A stretch of 64,000 bases of DNA from Denitrobaculum sp965232285 (GCA_965232285.1 CBDDPL010000004.1:5580001-5644000); one strand, 5' to 3'; counted from the stretch's first letter, positions 25,479 to 35,267 are shown. The notes: a model not told the origin generated them from the letters alone. A program made the numbers and translations.

Positions 25479-25507
25479 TTAAATCCCACTGTACCAATCA
25501 GTACAAT
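25479..25507 (+). promoter_or_regulatory. Promoter of the DUF1348 gene overlapped by a TetR-type operator
   Basis: TTAAAT (25479-25484) and TACAAT (25502-25507) are 17 bp apart and make a reasonable sigma70-type promoter for the gene at 25568. A perfect palindrome TGTAC-CAATCA-GTACA (25490-25505) covers the spacer and most of the -10 element, so a bound dimer would block RNA polymerase. The adjacent divergent TetR gene is the obvious candidate. Confidence 0.6.
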
Positions 25508-25567
25508 GTGGATTGATCGTCAGGATTCAAGCCTGACCAAGCATAGCGAAGAGAAGAAAGGTCCGTC

Positions 25568-25990
25568 ATGGAGCAACGTCCCCCCTTACCGCCTTTTACC
25601 GAGGAAACCGCGCGCCAGAAGGTTCAGGCCGCCGAAGACGCCTGGAACACCCGCGATCCGGAACGGGTTTCCATGGCCTATACGCTCGATTCTCAATGGC
25701 GGAACCGGGCCGAGTTCCTGAACGGCCGGGAGGAGATCCGCGACTTCCTGAAGCGCAAGTGGGATCGCGAGCTCGACTACCGTCTGCGCAAGGAACTCTG
25801 GTGCTTCACCGACAACCGGATCGGCGTGACCTTTCGCTACGAATGGCACGACGACTCCGGCCAGTGGTTTCGCTCTTACGGCAACGAGCTCTGGGAGTTC
25901 GATGAGAACGGACTCATGCGCCGCCGCATCGCCAGCATCAACGATCTGCCGATCACTGAGGCGGACCGGGAGTTCCGCTGGGAACGCTGA
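25568..25990 (+). CDS. DUF1348 / NTF2-like (SnoaL-fold) protein
   Basis: 140 residues. KVQAAEDAWNTRDPERVSMAY, DSQWRNRAEFLNGREEIRDFLKRKW and RFAYE-like FRYEWHDDSGQWFRSYGNELWEF are typical of DUF1348, a small cone-shaped NTF2-like fold. Some NTF2-like proteins are enzymes, others ligand binders; no catalytic set is assigned here. An AAGG site precedes the ATG. It is probably derepressed when the neighbouring TetR regulator binds its effector, as in many detoxification pairs. Confidence 0.88.
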   Translation: MEQRPPLPPFTEETARQKVQAAEDAWNTRDPERVSMAYTLDSQWRNRAEFLNGREEIRDFLKRKWDRELDYRLRKELWCFTDNRIGVTFRYEWHDDSGQWFRSYGNELWEFDENGLMRRRIASINDLPITEADREFRWER

Positions 25991-26115
25991 GTGCGACTGT
26001 GGCAAATGTAGGTCATTTCCGAGCGTGGCTGTGACCTCTTTGGGGCGGAATGATCCTCCGGCGAAGGCGTTGCGTATCTCCTGGTAATCAAAAACACACA
26101 GCCAGGAGAACCGAT

Positions 26116-26601
26116 GTGAAACAGCTACGCCTTTCTCTGTTCGCCACTCTTGCCGCTCTGCCCCTGCTCTTCGGTGGGCTTGCCGCGAAGGCCGCGGATA
26201 TCGTCGATACCGCGGTCGAGGCCGGTCAGTTCAAGACTCTCGTTGCCGCGGTCCAGGCTGCGGATCTGGTCGAAACGCTCAAGGGCGATGGGCCTTTCAC
26301 CGTTTTTGCGCCAACCGACGAAGCCTTCGCCAAGCTTCCCGAAGGCACGGTCGAAGACCTGCTGAAGCCGGAAAACAAGGACAAGCTGGTCGCCGTCCTG
26401 ACCTACCACGTGGTCCCCGGTAAGATCATGTCCAGTGACATCGCCGGCAAGTCCACCGAGGTTGAGACCGTCCAGGGCAGCAAGCTCGCCGTCGATGCCA
26501 TGGACGGCGTCAAGGTCGATGCCGCCGAGGTGATCAAGGCCGATATCGAAACCTCGAACGGCGTTATCCATGTCATCGATACGGTTGTGCTTCCGAAGTA
26601 A
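26116..26601 (+). CDS. Secreted fasciclin (FAS1) domain protein
   Basis: 161 residues from a GTG at 26116, with CAGGAGAA 7 nt upstream; the ATG at 26114 is out of frame and hits a stop at once. A signal peptide (LRLSLFATLAALPLLFGGLAAKA) is followed by one FAS1 domain with the H1 motif GPFTVFAPTDEAFAKLP, a YHVVPG segment (H2 region) and VIHVIDTVVLPK. Such single-domain proteins are exported and associated with surface adhesion. It is monocistronic, closed by a clear terminator. Confidence 0.93.
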   Translation: MKQLRLSLFATLAALPLLFGGLAAKAADIVDTAVEAGQFKTLVAAVQAADLVETLKGDGPFTVFAPTDEAFAKLPEGTVEDLLKPENKDKLVAVLTYHVVPGKIMSSDIAGKSTEVETVQGSKLAVDAMDGVKVDAAEVIKADIETSNGVIHVIDTVVLPK

Positions 26602-26623
26602 GCACGACCTGACAATTGTACGG

Positions 26624-26652
26624 AAAAGGCCGGCACCGCGCCGGCCTTTTTT
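26624..26652 (+). terminator. Rho-independent terminator after the fasciclin gene
   Basis: GGCCGGC (26628-26634), loop ACCGC, GCCGGCC (26640-26646), then six T residues. Preceding A residues extend the stem. It sits 22 bp after the fasciclin stop codon. Confidence 0.92.
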
Positions 26653-26742
26653 GTTATGCTGACTTCATCGCCATAGCTTCCCGCCGCCCCCGGTTTTCGC
26701 CGAAGCGGATGTAACTTAGCGCTGAATCAGGATGTTAACCCT

Positions 26743-27366
26743 ATGGACTCCATCGATCGCATCATGAGCCTCCTGAAGCTCGCCGAAGGGCTGAAACGGG
26801 AACTGCGGCATAGCTGGCTGTCGGACGGCCGGCGCGAATCGGTGGCCGAGCATAGTTGGCAGATGGCGCTCATGGCCATGTTGATGCACCGGCACCTGGA
26901 GCATCCGGTTGATCTGAGCAAAACCCTCCAGATGATCATCGTGCATGACCTGGTCGAGGCCGAGGCCGGCGATGTTCCCTTCTTCGAAACCGGTGAACGC
27001 AAGCAAAGCAAGGCCGCGCGCGAAGCGGCGGCCATGGAGAACATCCGCCGGATGATCGGCGGCGAAGCGGGCGACGAACTGGCGGCGCTCTGGCAGGAAT
27101 TCGAGGCCAGGGAAACCGCAGAAGCGAAGTTCGCCGGCGCGCTCGATAATCTCGAAGTCCAGTTGCAGCATAATTTCGCCGAGCTCTCGACCTGGGAAGA
27201 GGTGGAGTATGGCCTGGTCTACAGCAAGATGGACAAGCCCTGCGCCCACGACGCTTTCCTGGCGGCCATGAGCACGGCGATCAAACAGCAGGCCGAGCGC
27301 AAGATGCAGGCGGGCGGGATCGACGTGGCGACGGTGAAGGCGCGGGTCGAGGCAGCCTCGAACTGA
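26743..27366 (+). CDS. HD-domain hydrolase (YfbR-like nucleotidase family)
   Basis: 207 residues. The metal-binding HD set is visible: His in SVAEHSWQMALMA, His-Asp in MIIVHDLVEAEAGD and a distal Asp in GALDNLEVQLQHN. This is the HD_3/YfbR-like arrangement, whose members dephosphorylate deoxynucleoside 5'-monophosphates, though related proteins have other substrates. An AGGA site precedes the ATG. It is probably cytoplasmic and shares no operon. Confidence 0.85.
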   Translation: MDSIDRIMSLLKLAEGLKRELRHSWLSDGRRESVAEHSWQMALMAMLMHRHLEHPVDLSKTLQMIIVHDLVEAEAGDVPFFETGERKQSKAAREAAAMENIRRMIGGEAGDELAALWQEFEARETAEAKFAGALDNLEVQLQHNFAELSTWEEVEYGLVYSKMDKPCAHDAFLAAMSTAIKQQAERKMQAGGIDVATVKARVEAASN

Positions 27367-27595
27367 GCTGACCGCGAACGCGGTTCTCCGAGGCACGACC
27401 AGGGCTGCCTCGTCCGCAAGATGCCCGGGCGTACTCTGCAGACCTGGCAAGCCAAGCCCCCTTGCCCTGAGCAGCACTGACTTAAAGGGTGGAAAATCCA
27501 CTACGCAAACGGCATAGTTGTATTGAAGCGCCGCGCTGACCAACCAGCGCGAAGCGTTTCCGTTCGGCGTTACAACGAAAGTGGGGGTGATTCCA

Positions 27596-30500
27596 ATGCT
27601 GTGGCGAAGCTTTGCCGGTGGCCTGACGCTGTCGGCTGTCTTTAGTCTGGAGCTTTCTGCAGCGGTCCTGCTTTCCGATCTGCCACAGGAAGCGGCACTC
27701 CAGCGTCCTTTACATTTTATTGGTCTGCCGTGGGATTTTGAGGCCGATGGCAAAAGTACCGAACCCGGAGATTCTTTCGCAGCGCACGAAAGAGGTGCCG
27801 CGTTGGGTGATCCCGCGGCCCAGTTCGGGCTCGCGCGCCACTATTACTTTGCCTGGGAAGTCGAGCACGATCTGTCCGCCACGCTCCACTACCTGAAGCT
27901 ATCGGCCGCTCAGGGATACGCGGACGCGCAAGCCATTCTGGGTAGATTCTATCACCTTGGAGAAGGCCTGGAGCAGGACTATGGTGAGGCGGCGCGCTAC
28001 TACCGCCTGGCTGCGGATCAGGGAAACGACTTGGGCCTCAGTTCCCTGGGCTATCTCTATGAGATCGGCGAAGGCGTGGCGCAAAGCTATGAGGAGGCCG
28101 CGCGCCTCTATCGCTTGGCCGCCGACCAGGGGGATGCCGCCGCGCAGTCGAACCTGGCGGACCTGCTCTCCGACGGTAAGGGCGTTACCGAGGACGATGC
28201 CAAGGCCGTCAGGTTCTACCGTCTGGCCGCGGAGCAGGGACTGGCCAGAGCGCAAGTCGCACTGGGTTATCACTATGAGGGGGGCGAAGGCGTCGGGCAA
28301 AGCTACGAACGGGCGCTTCATTGGTATCGCGCCGCTGCCGCGCAAGGCGATGATGTCGGGCAAACCAACCTCGCCAATATGTACATTCGTGGCGACGGGG
28401 TCGAGAAAGATCCCGTAGAGGCTGTCAGGCTCTACCGCCTGGCGGCGGAGCAAGACAACCTCGACGCCCAGGACAGCCTGGGGCACTTGCTGGAGATCGG
28501 TTATGGCGTCGAGAAAGATGAAAAGCAGGCGGAGTTTTGGTTCAGGCGCGCCGCGGCGCAAGGCGATGCCTCCGCGCAGTTGAGCCTCGCCCTGCTGCTT
28601 AGGCAAAATGCGGGCCCCGATCTGCATCATGACGAGGCCTTCGCGCTTCTTCAAAGCGCAGCGAACCAGGGAAATGCCGAAGCGGAATACCATTTGGCGG
28701 AAGCCTATCACTTCGGAAATGGTACGGATCTCGACTACGAAGCGGCGGTTCAATGGTATCATCGCGCTGCCGAGCAAGGTGTCGCGGACGCCCAGACCAA
28801 TCTGGGCGTGCTGTACCAGCAGGGTCTTGGCGTTGCTCAGGATTTGGAGGCGGCGGCGAGGTTTTTTACTCAGGCTGCCGGGCAGGGGAATACCTTCGCG
28901 AGCTTCAACCTCGGAACTATGTACTACGAAGGTCAGGGGGTCGCGCAAGACTATGACGAAGCCGCCCGCCTCATCAGGCTTGCGGCGGATGAAGGGCTTG
29001 TCGAAGCCGAAGTGAGGCTCGGCTTGATGTATCAAAGGGGTCAGGGCGTCATTCAGGATTACGAGGAAGCTGTACGCCTGTTTGAAAACGCGATTCAAAA
29101 AGACGATGTGACCGCCCTTGTGGCTCTTGGTCGGCTTTTCGAAGATGGTACAGGGGTCCCTCAAAACTTCGACAAGGCGGCGCAGCTCTATGAAAAGGCC
29201 GTGGCGAAGAATAGTCGCGAAGGGCAAAACGACCTGGCTGATCTTTACTTCAATGGACGGGGCGTACCGCAGGACTATGAGGAGTCGGCCCGCCTGTTCC
29301 GGCTCGCGGCAGATCAGGGTTCCATCTCGGCAACCGGTTCGTTGGGAATGCTCTATCATCTCGGCAAGGGCGTCCCGAAAGACTATGAAAAGGCCATCGA
29401 ACTCTATCGGGAAGCGGCCGATCTTGGCAGCTCCTATGCGCTCGTAAACCTTGCTTACATGTACGAGTTGGGCCAGGGCGTGCCGAAAGATGCCAGAGAG
29501 GCGTTTCGGCTTTTGACGAGGGCGGCCGAGAAGGGTAAGCCGGACGCTCAACGTGCACTGGCACGCCTCTACGAGAAGGGGATTGGGGTCGAGCAGGACA
29601 AGGTAAGAGCGGCCCGATTTTATCGCCTGGCGGCAGATCAGGGTGAAGCCGCTGCTCGTAGCAGGCTGGGGTATCTTTACTATCACGGAATCGGCGTCGG
29701 AAAAGACTTTGACGAAGCCGCGCGTTTGTTGCGCAAGGCGGCGGACCAGGGTTTGTCCGAGGCCCAGAACTCGCTCGCATACCTGTACGAAGTCGGGCAT
29801 GGCGTGCCACAGGACTTCGCTGAGGCGGCCCGGTTTTACCGCTTGTCTGCCGAACAGGGTAGCAAGCAGGCACGCAACAGCCTCGCGAACCTTTACTACC
29901 GTGGCAAAGGCGTGGAGCAGGATTTCCTGAAAGCGGCAAATCTTTACGAGCTTGCCGCCCGCCAGGGCTTTACCCGCGCGCAGAGCAGTCTCGGCAAGAT
30001 GTATTTACGCGGACTTGGCGTCGAACAGAATTACGAAAAGGCGGCGGTCTTCTATGGCATGGCGGCGGATCAGGGCGACGTCCCCTCTCTGGCGGCGCTT
30101 GGCTATCTCCATGAACACGGATACGGGGTAGCCCAGAGCTACGACGAGGCCGAAAAGTTCTATCGATTGGCCGGAGATGCAGAGGATGCCTATTCCCTCT
30201 ACAGGCTCGGCAGTCTCTACGCTTCCGACCGGGCTGGACGTCAGGATTATGCCGAGGCCGCAAGGCTGTACAAACGGGCCGCTGACAAGGGTCATGCGAG
30301 TGCGCAGGATGCGCTCGGCTACCTGTTCGAAACCGGTTCCGGGGTAGCGCGAGATTATGGTGAGGCCTTTCGTCTGTATGACTTAGCTGCCGCGCAGGGG
30401 CATCGGCGGGCTCAATACAGCTTGGGAGACTTCTATAGCCGGGGTCTCGGTGTATCGCGGGACGACAAGCGGGCGGCCCGGTTCTTTCGTTTGGCGGCCG

Positions 30501-31168
30501 ATCAGGGACTGGCGGCGGCCCAGTCGAGGCTGGGCGATTTCTACTACAATGGCAGGGGCGTCGAACAGGATGATTCCGAGGCGGCCCGGCTCTTTCTCTT
30601 GGCCGCCGCGCAGGGTGAGACGCTGGCGCAGAGCTTTCTCGCTCTTCTCTACGAACAGGGTCGTGGTGTCGCGCGGGATTATGCTGAAGCAGCACGCCTC
30701 TACAGGCTGGCAGCAGAAAAGGGCAGCGCCTACGCGCAGACGAATCTTGCGGTGCTCTATCAGAAGGGCCTGGGCGTGGCGAAAGACGATAAAGAGGCTG
30801 CCCGCCTGATCCAGCTTGCCGCCGATTCGGAATATCTGTACGCCCGGCTTGCCTTGGCGCATCTCCTTGCGGATGGAAGGGGAATTGAACGAGATTTCGC
30901 GGCAGCGCGGTCGATCTATCGGGAACTGTCGGACAAGGAGATTCCTGAAGCTCATTATGAACTGGGCCGGCTCTATGCAAAGGGCCTGGGGGGCGAATCC
31001 GACATGACCGAAGCGCTCCGCCTGTACCATCTCGCAGCGGAACAAGGTATCGCCGATGCGCAGATGGCCATTGGTGATGCCTACTCGACCGGGCAGGGCG
31101 TAGAGATGGACCCGGCCAAAGCCCGGTCCTGGTACGACAGGGCTGCTGAAAGCCGTCGCCGGAAATAA
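27596..31168 (+). CDS. Very large exported Sel1-repeat protein
   Basis: 1,190 residues from the ATG at 27596, with GGGGGTG 7 nt upstream. A signal peptide (MLWRSFAGGLTLSAVFSLELSAA) is followed from about residue 65 to the end by about 30 tandem 36-residue Sel1 repeats (consensus A-x-LG-x-LY-x-x-G-x-GV-x-x-D-x-x-EAARLYRLAADQG). Such solenoids are protein-binding scaffolds; exported ones such as HcpA or exopolysaccharide regulators act in the envelope. No enzymatic domain is present. It lies just before a surface-glycan cassette, which may be coincidence. The repeats diverge at protein level and look old. Confidence 0.93.
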   Translation: MLWRSFAGGLTLSAVFSLELSAAVLLSDLPQEAALQRPLHFIGLPWDFEADGKSTEPGDSFAAHERGAALGDPAAQFGLARHYYFAWEVEHDLSATLHYLKLSAAQGYADAQAILGRFYHLGEGLEQDYGEAARYYRLAADQGNDLGLSSLGYLYEIGEGVAQSYEEAARLYRLAADQGDAAAQSNLADLLSDGKGVTEDDAKAVRFYRLAAEQGLARAQVALGYHYEGGEGVGQSYERALHWYRAAAAQGDDVGQTNLANMYIRGDGVEKDPVEAVRLYRLAAEQDNLDAQDSLGHLLEIGYGVEKDEKQAEFWFRRAAAQGDASAQLSLALLLRQNAGPDLHHDEAFALLQSAANQGNAEAEYHLAEAYHFGNGTDLDYEAAVQWYHRAAEQGVADAQTNLGVLYQQGLGVAQDLEAAARFFTQAAGQGNTFASFNLGTMYYEGQGVAQDYDEAARLIRLAADEGLVEAEVRLGLMYQRGQGVIQDYEEAVRLFENAIQKDDVTALVALGRLFEDGTGVPQNFDKAAQLYEKAVAKNSREGQNDLADLYFNGRGVPQDYEESARLFRLAADQGSISATGSLGMLYHLGKGVPKDYEKAIELYREAADLGSSYALVNLAYMYELGQGVPKDAREAFRLLTRAAEKGKPDAQRALARLYEKGIGVEQDKVRAARFYRLAADQGEAAARSRLGYLYYHGIGVGKDFDEAARLLRKAADQGLSEAQNSLAYLYEVGHGVPQDFAEAARFYRLSAEQGSKQARNSLANLYYRGKGVEQDFLKAANLYELAARQGFTRAQSSLGKMYLRGLGVEQNYEKAAVFYGMAADQGDVPSLAALGYLHEHGYGVAQSYDEAEKFYRLAGDAEDAYSLYRLGSLYASDRAGRQDYAEAARLYKRAADKGHASAQDALGYLFETGSGVARDYGEAFRLYDLAAAQGHRRAQYSLGDFYSRGLGVSRDDKRAARFFRLAADQGLAAAQSRLGDFYYNGRGVEQDDSEAARLFLLAAAQGETLAQSFLALLYEQGRGVARDYAEAARLYRLAAEKGSAYAQTNLAVLYQKGLGVAKDDKEAARLIQLAADSEYLYARLALAHLLADGRGIERDFAAARSIYRELSDKEIPEAHYELGRLYAKGLGGESDMTEALRLYHLAAEQGIADAQMAIGDAYSTGQGVEMDPAKARSWYDRAAESRRRK

Positions 31169-31398
31169 CACCATCAAGGTCCAATCTGATGGCGAAACAG
31201 TTTTAACCAAAAATTCGACGCTTCTGCGCCAATCTTTGCAGGCGCTTCAGAGCGTGGCTGCAACGAGACTGGATTTGCCCTTGGCTTTGGTCCTATTTTG
31301 CAGCTTGATTGATGCCCCGGCTTGCCTCGGAAGCCGGGCTGTTTCCGATTTGCGTTGAAAACCAGGGTGATGGCGTCTCAGACACGCCGCGAGTATTT

Positions 31399-32856
31399 AT
31401 GACCTCTGTCCGCTTGTCCCTGTTGATTTCCCTGGCGGAGAAGTACTCCGTCACGATCATCAACATCGGATCGACCCTCATCATTGCCCGGTTGCTCTCG
31501 CCGGAGGAGATCGGTGTCTATTCGGTCGGACTCGCCTTTGTCGCCATCGCCCACACCCTGCGCGACTTCGGGGTCGGCAACTATCTGATCCAGGAAAAGG
31601 AACTGACCGAGGAGCGGATCCGCACGGCGGCGGGCATCACGCTGCTGCTGGCCTGGTCGCTGGCCCTGCTGCTGGCGCTGGGTAGCGGCTGGATCGCCGC
31701 GCTTTACGACAAGCCGGAAATGCGCGCGGTGATGCTGATCCTCAGCCTCAGTTTCGTGGTCATTCCCTTCAGCTCACCGACCCTGGCCCTGCTCCGGCGC
31801 AACATGTCCTTCAAGGCGCTCTTTCAGATCAGGATTGTCAGCGCGATCGTTCATGCCTTGGTCGCCGTCGGTCTGGCCTGGCAGGGCTACAGCTTCGCCA
31901 GCCTCGCCTGGGCCTCCCTGGCAGGCGTGACGACCACGGCCGTCATCGCCGCTTTTCACCGACCGGAAAAGCGTTTTATCTGGCCCAGTTTCATCGAGTG
32001 GCGGCGGGTTTCGGCCTTTGGCGGCAAATCCAGCCTCGATGCGCTGGTCACCCAGATCGGTATGAATTCGATCGACCTGATCGCGGGGCGGATGCTGGGT
32101 TTCACGGCGGTCGGTATTTTCAGCCGCGCGCAGGGCCTGATTTCCATGTTCTCCCGCGAGTTCACCAGCGCCGTTATTCAGGTCGCCCTGCCGGCCTTTG
32201 CCTCCGGACATCGCGCCGGTCTGGATCTCAAGGCACCCTACCTGAAGGCGGTGGCGACCCTGACGCTCTTCGCCTGGCCCTTCTATGCTTTTCTGGGGCT
32301 GATGGCCTATCCGATTATCCGCATCATGTTCGGCGATCAATGGGATGCCGCCGTGCCGCTCGTGCGCATTCTGGCCGCCGGCGGGATGGCGGCTGCGCTC
32401 TGGTCGCTCTGCGGCCAGATTCTGCTCGGCACGGGTAAGATCGATGAACTGCTCAAGGCCCAGATCTTCCTGCAGGCGACCCGGATCGTCATTGTTTTCA
32501 CGGCGGCAACCTACAGCATCACCCACGTCGCCGCCGGCCAGGTTGTTTTCTATGTTCTGACCTACTTTGTCTTCCACCACAGCCTCCAGCGGCTGATGAC
32601 CATCAGCCACCTCGAGATTCTGGGTGCGACCTGGAAGAGCTTCATGGTCGCCGTGACCAGTTCGCTGGTGCCTGTTTTCGCGCTGTTCTATATGAACCCG
32701 GGGCCGGACAACCTCTGGCCGCCGCTTATCGTCGCGGGTTGCGGCATGGGGCTCGGTTGGCTGGCGGGGATCTACCTCTTCCGGCACAGCTTCGGCGAGG
32801 AGATTGCCAACGCCTACCGCTCTGTCCTGCGCCGGCTCGGCTGGGCGAAAGGCTAA
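31399..32856 (+). CDS. Polysaccharide/oligosaccharide flippase (Wzx-type, MATE-like fold)
   Basis: About 485 residues from the ATG at 31399 (MTSVRLSLLISLAEKYSVTI); upstream in-frame codons give no membrane segment. Around 12-14 TM helices are spaced along the protein, with the N-terminal IINIGSTLIIARLLSPEEIGVYSVGLA typical of the polysaccharide biosynthesis family. It would move lipid-linked sugar units across the inner membrane. It is convergent with two glycosyltransferase genes, so the three probably make one surface glycan. Confidence 0.9.
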   Translation: MTSVRLSLLISLAEKYSVTIINIGSTLIIARLLSPEEIGVYSVGLAFVAIAHTLRDFGVGNYLIQEKELTEERIRTAAGITLLLAWSLALLLALGSGWIAALYDKPEMRAVMLILSLSFVVIPFSSPTLALLRRNMSFKALFQIRIVSAIVHALVAVGLAWQGYSFASLAWASLAGVTTTAVIAAFHRPEKRFIWPSFIEWRRVSAFGGKSSLDALVTQIGMNSIDLIAGRMLGFTAVGIFSRAQGLISMFSREFTSAVIQVALPAFASGHRAGLDLKAPYLKAVATLTLFAWPFYAFLGLMAYPIIRIMFGDQWDAAVPLVRILAAGGMAAALWSLCGQILLGTGKIDELLKAQIFLQATRIVIVFTAATYSITHVAAGQVVFYVLTYFVFHHSLQRLMTISHLEILGATWKSFMVAVTSSLVPVFALFYMNPGPDNLWPPLIVAGCGMGLGWLAGIYLFRHSFGEEIANAYRSVLRRLGWAKG

Positions 32857-32859
32857 AAG

Positions 32860-33933
32860 CTAAAAGTTCTCCCGGCAGTCCCGGCAGATCTCGACAATCC
32901 TGCGAATCAGCATATCCGGTTTGATTTCATCGCGCTGCGCATATTGCAGGGCCGTATCGGCGTGGGCCTGGTACTGCTCCCGATCGTCCCAGAGTTTGGA
33001 CAGCGCTGCCGTCCAGGCCTCCAGCGAGTCGCTCGGCTCAACCAGAAGGCCGCCCGGCCCGACCGATTCCGGCAGGCCGCCGCTGTTGCTGGCGATGACG
33101 GGAATGCCGCTGAACTGGGCCTCCGTTGCGATCCGGCCCCAGGCTTCTCCGCGTTCCTTGAGGCTTGGCGCGATGACGATCCGTGCTTTGGCATAGATCT
33201 CGCGCATATCGCCGTGCCGCGGCAGCCAGGTTACGTTGTCCAGGGTCGCTGCACGGGCTTTGTAGTCGGCCATGACCTCTTCGGACAGCGGCCAGCCCTC
33301 GACGAACAGGAAGGGAATGTCCCGCCGCGCCGCCGCGAGGCCGAAAGCGATTTCGGCGCCTTTATAAGGATGCGGATTGATAAAGACGACGCTGCTGCGC
33401 CGGGTCTCGGTCTTGTAGGCTTCCGGTCTCACCAGAGGAGGAATGACCGGCGCCGAAAGTCCGAACTCCGCTTGAAAGCGCGCTGCGGTAAAGTTCGAAT
33501 TCGCGATATAGCGCAGCCTTGGCAGGTCGCTGACCCGGCCGCCGAGCTCATGAAACAGTGTGTCTCTGAGGTAGACGATCGTGGGAACTTCCTGATCCAG
33601 CAAGGGTTTCGCCAGTGTGAGCGGGTTACCCGCTTGCAGGATCGCGACATCGGGCTTGAAACGCGCGACCACTTCCGCGACGCCCTGCTCCGGGTGCCAG
33701 CCGCGGTAAACCGGATAACCCATGATCCGGTCCATGGGATAGTCGCGGCTGCGCATCACTTTTCGCTCAAGACGGTTCCGCAGTCCGAGCCAGCCCTCCG
33801 GCTCGATGGAGGCGAGCACCGCCGGTTCTTTTTTCTGCTTTTGCAGCTCGACGCAGAGATCATGGGTGCTGGATTGGGATCCCCCCGCGCGCTGCGGCAG
33901 GTAGCTGTGTCCGGTTCCGAAAAGTATGCGCAT
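32860..33933 (-). CDS. Glycosyltransferase family 4
   Basis: About 357 residues from the ATG at 33933 (MRILFGTGHSYLPQRAGGSQ). The GT-B layout shows an N-terminal acceptor half with the GGSQ loop, and a C-terminal half with WLPRHGDMREIYAKARIVIAPS and EAWGRIATEAQFSGIPVIAS, where the Glu pair of the EX7E motif binds the sugar nucleotide. It transfers a sugar with retention of configuration onto a growing surface glycan. It lies downstream of the GT2 gene on the same strand and ends 3 bp from the convergent flippase gene. Confidence 0.92.
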   Translation of the reverse strand: MRILFGTGHSYLPQRAGGSQSSTHDLCVELQKQKKEPAVLASIEPEGWLGLRNRLERKVMRSRDYPMDRIMGYPVYRGWHPEQGVAEVVARFKPDVAILQAGNPLTLAKPLLDQEVPTIVYLRDTLFHELGGRVSDLPRLRYIANSNFTAARFQAEFGLSAPVIPPLVRPEAYKTETRRSSVVFINPHPYKGAEIAFGLAAARRDIPFLFVEGWPLSEEVMADYKARAATLDNVTWLPRHGDMREIYAKARIVIAPSLKERGEAWGRIATEAQFSGIPVIASNSGGLPESVGPGGLLVEPSDSLEAWTAALSKLWDDREQYQAHADTALQYAQRDEIKPDMLIRRIVEICRDCRENF

Positions 33934-34091
33934 AGGGGGAAACCTGCAGTTTGGGGACCGGATAGGATCGAAAAGCTGTGAAACACCATCAACTGCTGTG
34001 GCCGGAAACTTCGGCCGCAACCTTTTAACGGAAAAGCCTGCTGCCCGTGAAGGCTTTAGATCTTCCCGCGCTGGAGAGGACTCAAGTTGTC

Positions 34092-35267
34092 CTAGGAAGA
34101 AGGCTTCAGGCTCTTGATCAGGCCCTGTGCGCCCAACAGCAGAAGCAGTTGTTTCAGCATCATAAGAGCTCCGCGATAACTGCCGGAACCCAGGTCTCGC
34201 CGCAATTCGTAATAGAGTGTCCTGGACATCTCGAGGCGCATCGGGTCGGCGAGCTGCCGCTTGCCGCGATTAAAGCGGCTCCGCAGGCGCTGACCGTCGT
34301 AACCCCATCGGAACATAACGGCCGCCCGGTTATCGAAAATCCGCTGCAGCAGCCGTCGTTCTTCCGCCGTAAGCGCTTCGTTTCCCGCGTCTTCTTCGAG
34401 AAGCGACGAGAGATCGGCCAGTGCAAGGTCCCAGAGGCAATAGCGCATCATGATGGCGAAGCGCTGGATCAGCGCCTGCCGCCGCTCCAGCGGCGTCAGG
34501 CTCCGCTCTTCCGTCAGTTCCGGCAGGTACTCCCAAAGTCCCAGCTCGCCGTGCAGTCTCTCGAAGATGATCCGGTCGTACTTGATCCACCTGTCATCCA
34601 GGGCTCCGATCGCGAAGGAATCGCTGTTGCTTCCGCGCGGACCGTCGTGCCGGCGGTAATAATAGGTGACTGCCTCCACAGCGCGTGCCGCAAAGTCTCT
34701 GCTCAGACGCAGCAGCATGTCGTAGTCCTGTGACCGGACCAGTTGCTCGTTGAAAGGGCCTAGCTTTCGATAACATTCGGTGCGGACCAGGATCGAGGGT
34801 TGCGGCAGAAAATTCTCCTCCAGCAGGCGCACGAAGAGGGCGCGGCCATGGTGCTGCACGACGTGGCGGGTCGGACCGGGCAGAATGCCGCCGTCGGCGG
34901 CGCTGTCGGCGCGTTGATAGGACGCGTAGCTGAAGCCGTATCCGCCGTGGCCTTCCAAGGCGTCGAGATGGTGCTTGAGGGCGTCCGGGCAGGCCACGTC
35001 ATCGTCGTCAAAGATCCAGGTGTACTCGCTTTCGACCATCGGGAGAGCCAGGTTGAGCGCTGAGGATTTGCCGCCGTTTTCCTTGCGGACCGCCTCAATA
35101 GCCGTGCCGTATTTCCGCAGAACAGAGGCGGTCTCATCCGTCGAACCGTCATCCATGACGAGAATGCGCTCGGCTTTTACGGAGAGTTCTAGCAGGCTGT
35201 CGAGACAGGCGCCGAGATACGCGGCTCTGTTGAACGTCGGCACGATGATGGTTACGTTAGACGACAT
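34092..35267 (-). CDS. Glycosyltransferase family 2
   Basis: 391 residues. The N-terminal GT-A domain has TIIVPTFNRAAYLGACLDSLL, the nucleotide-binding ILVMDDGSTDETA, the DXD-like metal site YTWIFDDDDVACPDA and a QDYDMLLRLS acceptor-site motif. About 110 C-terminal residues are helical and contain no TM helix, so it is probably soluble or peripheral. It precedes the GT4 gene by 158 bp on the same strand and likely acts in the same surface-glycan pathway. Confidence 0.92.
   Translation of the reverse strand: MSSNVTIIVPTFNRAAYLGACLDSLLELSVKAERILVMDDGSTDETASVLRKYGTAIEAVRKENGGKSSALNLALPMVESEYTWIFDDDDVACPDALKHHLDALEGHGGYGFSYASYQRADSAADGGILPGPTRHVVQHHGRALFVRLLEENFLPQPSILVRTECYRKLGPFNEQLVRSQDYDMLLRLSRDFAARAVEAVTYYYRRHDGPRGSNSDSFAIGALDDRWIKYDRIIFERLHGELGLWEYLPELTEERSLTPLERRQALIQRFAIMMRYCLWDLALADLSSLLEEDAGNEALTAEERRLLQRIFDNRAAVMFRWGYDGQRLRSRFNRGKRQLADPMRLEMSRTLYYELRRDLGSGSYRGALMMLKQLLLLLGAQGLIKSLKPSS

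Noticed and set aside
27899..29800. A 633-codon open frame on the minus strand inside the Sel1-repeat gene
   Set aside because: It mirrors the regular codon pattern of the repeats. It lacks a ribosome-binding site and resembles no family, whereas the plus-strand frame is an obvious Sel1 protein.
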